A stretch of 29,381 bases of DNA from CAYJPA01 sp964371945. Its GTDB lineage: Bacteria; Chloroflexota; Chloroflexia; Thermomicrobiales; UBA6265. The DNA lies in the NCBI GenBank assembly GCA_964371945.1, contig CAYJPA010000081.1, positions 1-29,381 on the forward strand, read 5' to 3'. The position numbers and the translations under genes were made by a program. The notes beneath the pieces are model-generated. The model did not search any database. It saw only the letters and a list, made by a program, of their open reading frames with translations, and was not told the origin of the DNA. This document shows, in pieces, positions 23,991 to 29,381 of this stretch; within the stretch, counting starts at the first letter, position 1; each line of letters opens with the position of its first letter.

Positions 23991-24760
23991 CCGTCGCTCA
24001 GGAGACCTGGTTCATGACGTTGCGTCATATGCGGGCATTGATCCGCCAGCCCTGGTGGATCGCCTTCTCACTGCTTCAGCCATTGATCTACATGCTTCTC
24101 TTTGGGCAGCTCTTCAAGCGGATCGTCGAGCTCCCAGGTTTTGCATCGGATTCGTACATCGAGTTTCTGACGCCGGGTATTGTGATCGTGAGCGCCCTCT
24201 TTGGCGCGGGATGGAGCGGTATGGGCACGATCACCGATCTCGATCGCGGGGTGCTCGATCGCTTCCTGGTGACGCCAACCAGCCGGACATCGCTCATAGC
24301 CGGTCGATTGCTGCTGCAATCAGTGATCACCGTGGTTCAGGCGTTGATCATCATCGGAGTCGGCATCGCGATGGGCGCCCGGTTCGATGGCGGCGTGATC
24401 GGAATCGCGGTGTTGATCCTCTGCGCGGTGTTGTTGGCGGCCCCGGTCGGCGCGCTGTCGAATGCGATGGCGCTGGTCGCGCGCAAGGAAGAGACGGTCA
24501 TCGGCGCGGCCAACTTCATCCTGCTGCCGCTCTCTTACCTCTCGGCCGTTTTCATCGATCTCAATCTCACCCCGGTTTGGATTCAGACGATCGCGCGCTT
24601 CAATCCATTGAACTGGGCCGTGCGAGCTGGGCGCGAAGTGCTCGGCTCGGAAATTGACTGGACCTTCGTTCTCATGCAAATGGGCTATCTGATCGTCCTG
24701 ACGATCGCGAGCGCCTGGCTGGCGACTCGTGCCTTCCGGAGCTATCAGCGAGCCATTTAG
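23987..24760 (+). CDS. ABC-2 type transporter permease (DrrB-like)
   Basis: The 257-residue membrane protein has six hydrophobic segments, around WWIAFSLLQPLIYMLLFG, LTPGIVIVSALFGAGW, LQSVITVVQALIIIGVGIAM, VIGIAVLILCAVLLAAPVGA, FILLPLSYLSAVFI and GYLIVLTIASAWLATRAF. The loop before the third segment carries DRGVLDRFLVTPTSR, typical of ABC-2 permeases of the DrrB/NodJ type. Its ATG overlaps the ATPase stop (ATGA) and is preceded by AAGGAG, so the two are coupled. Together they should export a hydrophobic compound; the MarR gene opposite suggests induction by that compound. Confidence 0.92.
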   Translation: MTVAQETWFMTLRHMRALIRQPWWIAFSLLQPLIYMLLFGQLFKRIVELPGFASDSYIEFLTPGIVIVSALFGAGWSGMGTITDLDRGVLDRFLVTPTSRTSLIAGRLLLQSVITVVQALIIIGVGIAMGARFDGGVIGIAVLILCAVLLAAPVGALSNAMALVARKEETVIGAANFILLPLSYLSAVFIDLNLTPVWIQTIARFNPLNWAVRAGREVLGSEIDWTFVLMQMGYLIVLTIASAWLATRAFRSYQRAI

Positions 24761-24766
24761 GCCCTA

Positions 24767-24799
24767 ATCTCCCCCTCATATCGACGGGAGACGGGAGAT
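24767..24799 (+). terminator. Candidate hairpin after the ABC operon
   Basis: ATCTCCC (24767-24773) pairs with GGGAGAT (24793-24799), or TCTCCC with GGGAGA at 24786-24791, starting 7 bases past the permease stop. No T-run follows, so this is a weak call. Confidence 0.35.
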
Positions 24800-24903
24800 C
24801 GAAGAATGGTGCAATTCGATTCCGCGATTGGGCTGGGTTTTCTGATTGCCTTCAGCCTCCGGCCGCGTACCTGGCTTCTCATGGGGAACATCGAACCGTT
24901 ACT

Positions 24904-25551
24904 TCATGACGAAGTGGTTTTTGGAAGCTCGAGCGGCGTTTCCCACACCAGCACCTGCTGATTCCCGTCCGCGTCCGCCGGTAGCGGCATCTCAAAGATA
25001 TGCGGTTCGTTCAGCATGGAGAGCGGAAGATCCGGGAATGACAACGCGGTGAGCCGATTGTGACCGTCGTCCGAAAGTTGGAGCGGAATTGGCCGCGAAT
25101 ACCGGCCGCCATCCGTCACCAATGTGGTCGTGAAGGTGTTGTGCAGTCCGTCGTGATAGTGATACTCGACGAGCACGAACACGACCGAAAAATAGGCTCC
25201 CGTGGCAATGATGTCATCCGGTCGATGAACCGATTCGAAGAATTCGGGTGTGGCCAGGGTCACATCGTAATTCAACCCTTCCGACACGGTGCCGTGCCGG
25301 GTGAGTGCCGTCACGGCCGGAGTGTTGGGAAAAACCGGGATCTCGACCCATCGTATCGGGAGTGCTCCGGAGCTGTACGTGCCGATATCAGTGGCAATCC
25401 CGAGCCCGACCGCGAGCAGTCCGAGGACCAGCACGAGACGGATGATGAGGTGATCTGTTGCGGCGGAGCGTATGGGTCGCGCGCGCTCGGTTGCCTGTTT
25501 CCCCTCGACTTTGTGAACTAGCCGTACACGTGCAATCGTCCCGGCGTGCAT
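24904..25551 (-). CDS. Membrane-anchored protein of unknown function
   Basis: The 215-residue protein has a short basic N-terminus, one hydrophobic helix (LIIRLVLVLGLLAVGLGIA, about 35-54) and an outside domain of about 160 residues rich in beta strands. That domain includes TGAYFSVVFVLVEYHYHDG, DGGRYSRPIPLQLSDD and VLVWETPLEL. No catalytic motif or family is recognised. AAGG lies about 12 bases before the ATG at 25551, a loose fit; a later start such as the GTG codon before HKVEGK is possible. It stands alone, convergent to the ABC operon and divergent from the PPOX gene. Confidence 0.6.
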   Translation of the reverse strand: MHAGTIARVRLVHKVEGKQATERARPIRSAATDHLIIRLVLVLGLLAVGLGIATDIGTYSSGALPIRWVEIPVFPNTPAVTALTRHGTVSEGLNYDVTLATPEFFESVHRPDDIIATGAYFSVVFVLVEYHYHDGLHNTFTTTLVTDGGRYSRPIPLQLSDDGHNRLTALSFPDLPLSMLNEPHIFEMPLPADADGNQQVLVWETPLELPKTTSS

Positions 25552-25772
25552 TCGTCGTTACCTTGTGCCTTCGTTGTCCCGTCAAACACATAAATACGAC
25601 ATCGAGCGATCGCCCGTCGCTCGTGGATCGTAACCGGGCGGCGGTTGCGCGATCGTCATGCATTGCAGAGCCGGTATTTCAAAAGCGCGACAGAACCCGG
25701 TTGCCGGCCGCTAACACGCGGTCAGAATAGGGCCGGGCGCCGCCGGCACTCAGCTTTTGTTTCCCAGCCGGC

Positions 25773-25801
25773 TTGACAGAAGGGGCCGAATCGGGTATTT
25801 C
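25773..25801 (+). promoter_or_regulatory. Sigma-70-type promoter of the PPOX-arsR operon
   Basis: TTGACA (25773-25778) is followed after 17 bp by TATTTC (25796-25801), placing the transcript start about 40 bases before the ATG at 25849. Confidence 0.5.
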
Positions 25802-25848
25802 CGATAGAGGCGGATTACGCCCTTAGATTGAATGGCGTAGAGGTACGA

Positions 25849-26277
25849 ATGCTTGATCTCACCGCAACCCGGCGTGCCGCGATCGAACAGCGTTTGCGCG
25901 ACGATCTCATGATCTGGCTAACGACGGTCAACCCAGCCGGCCGCCCACACACCGTGCCGGTTTGGTTCTGGTGGGACGGGGAGTCGATCACCATCTATTG
26001 CGAACCGGAAACGCGGAAGATCAGGAATCTGCGCCAAAATCCGGCGGTCACCCTTGCGCTCGAAACCGAAGACGACGGCGAGATTGTGATCATCTTCGAG
26101 GGCGACGCGGAGCTTCCCGCCGAACCGACCACGACCGCGATGCCGGCCGCCTTCGGCGGCAAATACGCGCATCTCTGGGAGCGGATCAGCTCTTCGCCGG
26201 AGATCATGGCCGCTCGTTATTCCCAACCGGTTCGTTTGAAGCCCGCCAAAGTCATCGCATGGGGCATCGCCGAATAG
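25849..26277 (+). CDS. PPOX-class protein, probably F420-dependent oxidoreductase
   Basis: The 142-residue protein has the split beta-barrel of the pyridoxamine 5'-phosphate oxidase superfamily: LMIWLTTVNPAGRPHTVPVW, then WWDGESITIYCEPETRKIRN and NPAVTLALETEDDGE. Its pattern and length suit the actinobacterial and chloroflexi F420-binding branch (TIGR03667-like, as Rv3369) better than FMN-dependent PdxH. It would reduce an unidentified substrate with F420H2. The ATG at 25849 has GAGG 5 bases upstream; the in-frame TTG at 25828 is less likely. An ArsR gene follows after 27 bases in the same operon. Confidence 0.8.
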   Translation: MLDLTATRRAAIEQRLRDDLMIWLTTVNPAGRPHTVPVWFWWDGESITIYCEPETRKIRNLRQNPAVTLALETEDDGEIVIIFEGDAELPAEPTTTAMPAAFGGKYAHLWERISSSPEIMAARYSQPVRLKPAKVIAWGIAE

Positions 26278-26304
26278 CCCCGCTTCCCGTACCAGGAGTC
26301 AATC

Positions 26305-26595
26305 GTGAAAACGCTTGAAGTCACCAAAGTCGACGAACAGTTGATGGTCATGCTGCGCGCGCTGGCCAACCCTGCCCGCCTGCAGATCTTTCAGGAATTG
26401 CGCGCTCGCGGCGCCGCCTGCCAGTGTGGTCCGCTCGTGGAATCGCTCCCGCTGGCGCAGTCGACAGTCTCCGAGCACTTGAAGCGCCTGCGCGAAGCCG
26501 GCCTGATTCGCGGCGAAATCGACGGCCCCGCCGTCTGTTACTGCATCGACGAAGCCAACCTCGACTGGCTGAAGCGCGAGATCGCGTCGCTCTAG
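26305..26595 (+). CDS. Small ArsR family transcriptional regulator
   Basis: The 96-residue protein is essentially one ArsR winged helix: LRALANPARLQIFQELRARG, then LPLAQSTVSEHLKRLREAGL and the wing IRGEIDGPAVCYC. Cysteines occur as CQC at about residues 39-41 and CYC near the wing; they could bind metal or sense oxidants but do not match the classic ArsR/SmtB site exactly. The GTG start has AGGAG 6 bases upstream. It follows the PPOX gene closely, so it probably controls that operon. Immediately after the stop begins the largest heptanucleotide array. Confidence 0.9.
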   Translation: MKTLEVTKVDEQLMVMLRALANPARLQIFQELRARGAACQCGPLVESLPLAQSTVSEHLKRLREAGLIRGEIDGPAVCYCIDEANLDWLKREIASL

Positions 26596-26601
26596 TCGTG
26601 A

Positions 26602-26650
26602 GCCGCTAGCCGCTAGCTCCAAGCTTCAAGCTGCAGGCTCCAAGCTCCAA
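26602..26650. repeat. Heptanucleotide repeat array C (7 units)
   Basis: Seven adjacent 7-bp units read GCCGCTA, GCCGCTA, GCTCCAA, GCTTCAA, GCTGCAG, GCTCCAA and GCTCCAA, starting 7 bases after the arsR stop. GTGA precedes the first unit; GTGAGCCGCTAGC also occurs alone at 20070-20082. Confidence 0.75.
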
Positions 26651-26872
26651 GCTGGAAACGACCTCCTGCTGGGCGGGAGAGGGTTGGTGTGCGGGTCGTA
26701 CACGAACGTCATCCCCATCCCTCCACTTACGTATGCCGCAAATCCGTGCCTCCCCGAAATCTACGTATCGCGGTTACGTCATTTGTCGGATGGCCCGCGA
26801 AAGCGCCCGTGCCATGATGTAATCGACGACAAGGTGATGCGTCTAGTGGTGACAAGAGAGCGGGTCAATAAG

Positions 26873-27142
26873 ATGAACGGCAAGCGATATGGTTCTGGGG
26901 CAAATAGAGTGACTGAGCTTTATGGTGAATTTGGGGCGATCGCGCTTCAGCGCCAGGAATGGCAACGGACGGCGCTGAAGCAGGCGGAAACTCGGCGAGC
27001 GCTACGGGCATCTGGCCCCAATCGCTCGGCGAAAGTCGGAGCGGGACGGCGGGCGATTGCAATAGTCGGAAGCGCAATCGTCCGATTCGGTCTCCGGCTC
27101 CAGGGACAAACGCGGATTTCGGCGGCCGGTACCGCCCAATAA
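26873..27142 (+). CDS. Possible small basic helical protein
   Basis: This 89-codon frame begins MNGKRYGSGANRVTELYGEF and is rich in Gln, Arg and Ala (LQRQEWQRTALKQAETRRAL), ending with a short amphipathic segment IVGSAIVRFGLRLQGQ. Similar short coiled-coil-like proteins with a terminal hydrophobic helix are frequent in Chloroflexota, which is why I retain it. There is no convincing ribosome binding site, and the frame is open upstream to 26684, so the start is unsure. It may not be real. Confidence 0.35.
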   Translation: MNGKRYGSGANRVTELYGEFGAIALQRQEWQRTALKQAETRRALRASGPNRSAKVGAGRRAIAIVGSAIVRFGLRLQGQTRISAAGTAQ

Positions 27143-27271
27143 TCGAGTCAATCGATAGTCGGTTACTGAGGTACTGACGAACGGACCGCACTAATCGATC
27201 GCGGCCGTTCACAAGAAGCGGAGTGCGGGCAACTAGGTGTATGTGCGGCCGCACCCGCCGGTTACCAACGC

Positions 27272-27301
27272 TTGCAGAACGGCCTCCCCGAGACGTATAT
27301 C
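27272..27301 (+). promoter_or_regulatory. Candidate promoter of the HEPN/MNT operon
   Basis: TTGCAG (27272-27277) and TATATC (27296-27301) are spaced by 18 bp, about 38 bases before the MNT ATG. Confidence 0.35.
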
Positions 27302-27338
27302 TCTTGACGACACGTCGAAGTCAGGGGAATGACGAGAC

Positions 27339-27659
27339 ATGGAGACTATCTGCCTTCGCCCGGGGCTCGAAATACCCCGGGAGGCAATCGAGGCATTTTG
27401 CCGGCGACACCACATCACGTGGCTCGCCGTCTTCGGCTCAGTCCTCCGCGACGACTTCGCCCCAACCAGCGATATCGACATCCTGGTGGAGTACGCACCC
27501 GAACAGACTCCCAGCTTGTTCGGTCGGTTGAAGCTCGAGGAGGAATTGTCTGAGATCCTTCAAGGGCGATCGATCGACTTAGGAACCAGGCAATATCTGA
27601 ATCGCTGGCTGAAGGATCGTGTGCTCAGCGAAGCCAGGGTCATCTATGACGCAGCATGA
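27339..27659 (+). CDS. MNT-domain nucleotidyltransferase antitoxin
   Basis: The 106-residue protein is a minimal nucleotidyltransferase with the motif GSX10DXD: Gly33-Ser34 in AVFGSVLRDD, then Asp45 and Asp47 in SDIDILVEY. In HEPN/MNT (HepT/MntA) toxin-antitoxin pairs the MNT protein neutralises the HEPN RNase, in characterised cases by adding AMP groups to a tyrosine near its active site. The catalytic motif is intact here. The gene overlaps the HEPN gene by 14 bases, with the antitoxin first. An AGGGGA lies 11 bases before the ATG. Confidence 0.92.
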   Translation: METICLRPGLEIPREAIEAFCRRHHITWLAVFGSVLRDDFAPTSDIDILVEYAPEQTPSLFGRLKLEEELSEILQGRSIDLGTRQYLNRWLKDRVLSEARVIYDAA

Positions 27660-27984
27660 CGACCGGGTCTACCTGGGCCAAATGCTTGATTCCGCCCGTG
27701 AAGCGTTAACCTATGTTGACGGCATCGACTTTGCTGACTTTGCGGGCGACCAGATGCGGCAACGCGCCGTCATCTACGTCATCCAGGTAATCGGAGAGGC
27801 GGCGCGACGGGTCTCTGCCGATCGACGTCGATCGCTGCTCGATATTCCATGGCCAAAGGTCATCAGCATGAGGCACAAACTCGTCCACGACTACACTGAC
27901 ATCAACATTGACGAAGTCTGGCGCACAGCCAATCGTGACTTGCCGCCGCTCATCGAAGCGCTCGAGCTCGCGTTGACAGATTAG
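27646..27984 (+). CDS. HEPN-domain RNase toxin (HepT/DUF86 type)
   Basis: The 112-residue all-helical protein carries the HEPN catalytic motif R-X4-H with a tyrosine two residues on: Arg76, His81 and Tyr83 in MRHKLVHDYTDI. The R-X4-H-X-Y form is the one in which the Tyr is AMPylated by the partner MNT protein. The toxin is an RNase active as a dimer and is held inactive by the antitoxin. The start at ATG 27646 lies within the end of the MNT gene. The frame is open further up to 27619, but the family begins near DDRVYLGQMLDSAREAL. Both active sites look functional. Confidence 0.92.
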   Translation: MTQHDDRVYLGQMLDSAREALTYVDGIDFADFAGDQMRQRAVIYVIQVIGEAARRVSADRRRSLLDIPWPKVISMRHKLVHDYTDINIDEVWRTANRDLPPLIEALELALTD

Positions 27985-28077
27985 GGCCGGGCCACCGAGT
28001 CGAGGTGATTTGCCGGCCCACCATGAGGCCGCGTTCGATCGCGATAATCCATTCTGCGAAAGGCGTTCACCGGGTAG

Positions 28078-28212
28078 TTCGCGCCGCGGGACCCGAACGA
28101 CGAACCGGCGAGCGTGCTGCTGGAGCGCATCCGGGCGCAGCGGGCGGCGGCCCCGGCCAAGACCAAAGCCAAACGCGGACGGGGCAAGAGCGCGACCCAA
28201 TTGCCGTTGTAA
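28078..28212 (+). pseudogene. 3' stub of a type I restriction specificity subunit gene
   Basis: A frame with no start encodes PRDPNDEPASVLLERIRAQR followed by an Ala/Lys/Arg-rich tail ending in SATQLPL and a TAA at 28210-28212. The DPNDEPA-VLLERIRAxR motif is the usual C-terminus of HsdS proteins. An in-frame TAG lies just upstream, and no other part of hsdS or the hsdM/hsdR genes is present. This is a remnant of a lost restriction-modification system beside a toxin-antitoxin pair. Confidence 0.6.
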
Positions 28213-28243
28213 TCGCGTTGCGGCATCGGGTTGGATATTGTTG

Positions 28244-28263
28244 GGGCACACAGCGGTGTGCCC
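28244..28263. repeat. REP-like palindrome 1
   Basis: GGGCACAC and GTGTGCCC are perfect reverse complements around AGCG, forming an 8-bp stem with a 4-base loop. A near-identical element lies 92 bases downstream, and a related one is inside the RAYT gene. Confidence 0.75.
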
Positions 28264-28335
28264 TGTTGATCATCACCACAGCGAATTTGTGTACGCTGTT
28301 GAAGGTCGATTTGGGAGGTGTGAGGCGGGGGACGA

Positions 28336-28355
28336 GGGCACACCGCGGTGTGCCC
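28336..28355. repeat. REP-like palindrome 2
   Basis: GGGCACACCG and CGGTGTGCCC form a perfect 20-bp palindrome about 70 bases before the RAYT start. It differs from palindrome 1 only at the loop. Confidence 0.75.
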
Positions 28356-28424
28356 GTACAATCCCGATTGGTCGGCCTTGGAAAAAGGGTTGGGGCATCG
28401 TCGTGTTGATGGCGTGGGAACCGC

Positions 28425-28859
28425 ATGCGATATGACCCGGAGCGGCATCACCGGCAATCGGTGCGGTTGCGGGAGCACGATTACGCCGGCGGCGGAACCT
28501 ACTTCGTGACTCTGGTAACAATTGATCGCGCTTGTCTGTTTGGCGAAATCCGCGATGGCGAGATATATCTCAATGCGTTCGGGTTAATCGTGGATCGGGA
28601 ATGGGCCAGGACGGGTGTGATTCGCCCGGGGGTGGCGATCGATGTGTTCGTGGTCATGCCGAATCATTTACACGGGTTGATTACGATCAACCCACCGGCC
28701 GGTGATGCCGTAGGGGTACACGGCGGTGCACCCATCGCCTGGACCACGACCGGTTCATTGAATCAACGACCGTTCGCGACCTCGGACCGGGTGCACCGCC
28801 GTCATCTGCACCAACTAATTACGGATAAGCGTAGAATATCGGGATTGTGCGAGACGTGA
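28425..28859 (+). CDS. Truncated REP-associated tyrosine transposase (RAYT, Y1/IS200-like)
   Basis: The protein begins MRYDPERHHRQSVRLREHDY, the usual RAYT opening, and continues through GTYFVTLVTIDRACLFGEI to VFVVMPNHLHGLI. The last contains the metal-binding HUH pair (His81, His83). RAYTs move or maintain REP palindromes by single-strand cleavage with a C-terminal catalytic tyrosine. Here the similarity ends at about residue 92; the rest (from GVHGGAPIAW on) is partly encoded by a REP-like segment and then by unrelated sequence, and the catalytic Tyr helix is missing. At 144 residues it is shorter than the usual 180-220 and is probably inactive. GGGA lies 5 bases before the ATG. Confidence 0.82.
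   Translation: MRYDPERHHRQSVRLREHDYAGGGTYFVTLVTIDRACLFGEIRDGEIYLNAFGLIVDREWARTGVIRPGVAIDVFVVMPNHLHGLITINPPAGDAVGVHGGAPIAWTTTGSLNQRPFATSDRVHRRHLHQLITDKRRISGLCET
28714..28733. repeat. REP-like palindrome 3, inside the RAYT frame
   Basis: GGGTACAC-GGCG-GTGCACCC is an imperfect relative of palindromes 1 and 2 (one mismatched pair). A half element, GGGTGCACCGCCGT, begins at 28789 in the opposite orientation. Confidence 0.6.
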
Positions 28860-28870
28860 TTTTGCGTCTC
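28851..28870. repeat. Small inverted repeat at the RAYT/transposase junction
   Basis: GAGACG (28851-28856) and CGTCTC (28865-28870) flank TGATTTTG at the junction between the truncated RAYT and the next transposase. It could be part of an element end or a terminator-like hairpin. Confidence 0.35.
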
Positions 28871-28887
28871 CGAGGCGTCCCGCCGCC

Positions 28888-29381
28888 ATGGACGAGAGGA
28901 TTGTGGCGGTGGGTGGTCAACCAGGTGAACCAGCTCCGGCGATGGCGAGCCGGATCGAAGCGGTGTTGGTCGAGCTGGTACAGGGGATGACGCCGGCTCG
29001 CGTCGGCGGACGTGGTCGTCCGCCGATCATGCCGGCGATGGTGGTGTGGGCCAGCCTGACCATCGGGGTCCTGCGTGGCGTGATGAGTCAGGTCGCCGTC
29101 TGGCGGCTCGTGCTGGACACCGGGTTGTGGCGGGGACCGCGGATCGTGGTGTCGGATGAAGCGGTCTATAAACGGCTGGCCACCGCCGGTCCGAGTCCGC
29201 TGGGCGGGCTGTTCGCCGACGTGACGACGCTGCTGCTCGAGCGGATCGCGCCGTGGCACGACGAGCAGCTCGCGCCCTTTGCCACCGATGTCGTCGCGAT
29301 TGATGAGACCACGCTCGATCCGGTGGCGCGGTCGCTGCCGCAACTACGGACGCTGCAGGCAGGCGACGATGCGTTGCTGCC
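28888..29381 (+). CDS. DDE transposase (IS4-like), 5' part, runs off the window
   Basis: From the ATG at 28888 the frame is open to the window end (164 codons) and reads MDERIVAVGGQPGEPAPAMA, then RPPIMPAMVVWASLTIGVLR, VAVWRLVLDTGLW, VSDEAVYKRLATAGPSPLGG and TDVVAIDETTLDPVARSLPQ. The last holds a likely first catalytic aspartate (AIDET) of a DDE transposase, and the N-terminal half is the usual helical DNA-binding part of the IS4/IS1380-like group. I rate the family only as DDE. The insertion of this element at about 28.85 kb may have removed the end of the RAYT gene. Confidence 0.75.
   Translation, partial: MDERIVAVGGQPGEPAPAMASRIEAVLVELVQGMTPARVGGRGRPPIMPAMVVWASLTIGVLRGVMSQVAVWRLVLDTGLWRGPRIVVSDEAVYKRLATAGPSPLGGLFADVTTLLLERIAPWHDEQLAPFATDVVAIDETTLDPVARSLPQLRTLQAGDDALL

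Noticed and set aside
19049..26650. Heptamer arrays considered as CRISPR
   Set aside because: Units are contiguous with no spacers, only 7 bp long, and no cas genes are near.
28819..29343. Minus-strand frame of 174 codons near the right end
   Set aside because: Antisense to the open DDE transposase frame, which has a recognisable AIDET motif.

Overview
The window is a GC-rich bacterial chromosome segment of about 29.4 kb with short overlapping gene pairs, GTG and TTG starts, and clear GGAGG-type ribosome binding sites. Several features recall Chloroflexota, especially Thermomicrobia-like genomes: a signal-peptide/SNase/DUF3105 fusion, an ECF sigma factor paired with a membrane-anchored NHL-type propeller, the DDE transposase type at 10.8-11.9 kb, and a probable F420-dependent PPOX protein. 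This placement is inferred from gene style; no rRNA or phylogenetic marker is present.

1-9.1 kb: an ArsR-type regulator coupled to a tandem SRPBCC protein; a secreted SNase-like protein whose C-terminal DUF3105 domain is broken; a Tat-type alpha/beta hydrolase; and an ECF sigma gene overlapping a large single-pass double beta-propeller protein. 9.6-15.5 kb, mostly minus strand: two O-methyltransferase-like enzymes, a zinc alcohol dehydrogenase, a decayed ArsM-like methyltransferase and a Crp/Fnr regulator, interrupted by a DDE transposase remnant without most of its catalytic core. 16.3-19.1 kb: two divergent pairs, RidA/TetR with facing promoter elements in the same DNA, and a frameshifted SnoaL-like gene/MarR with a perfect 9-bp inverted repeat between them. 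19.1-22.1 kb: an arginase-family gene and the accD-accA pair for malonyl-CoA synthesis. 22.3-24.8 kb: a MarR regulator divergent from a DrrAB-like ABC exporter. 24.9-27.1 kb: a membrane-anchored protein of unknown function, a PPOX/F420 protein in an operon with an ArsR regulator, and a possible small basic protein. 27.3-29.4 kb: an accessory patch with a HEPN/MNT toxin-antitoxin pair, the 3' stub of a type I restriction specificity gene, a truncated RAYT transposase with REP-like palindromes around and inside it, and the 5' part of a DDE transposase that runs off the window.

Two signals cut across the window. First, three intergenic arrays are built from 7-bp units (GCTTCAA, GCTCCAA, GCCGCTA, GCTGCAG and variants), and one of them supplies the last codons and stop of a marR gene. 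Second, many reading frames are broken. Three breaks are single-base changes in short C/G runs, which raises the question of consensus errors; others (the DUF3105 domain, the transposase remnant, the ArsM-like gene) look like true decay. I see no rRNA, tRNA or CRISPR array and no single clear new system. The best candidates for follow-up are the heptamer family, the SNase-DUF3105 fusion and the sigma/propeller pair.
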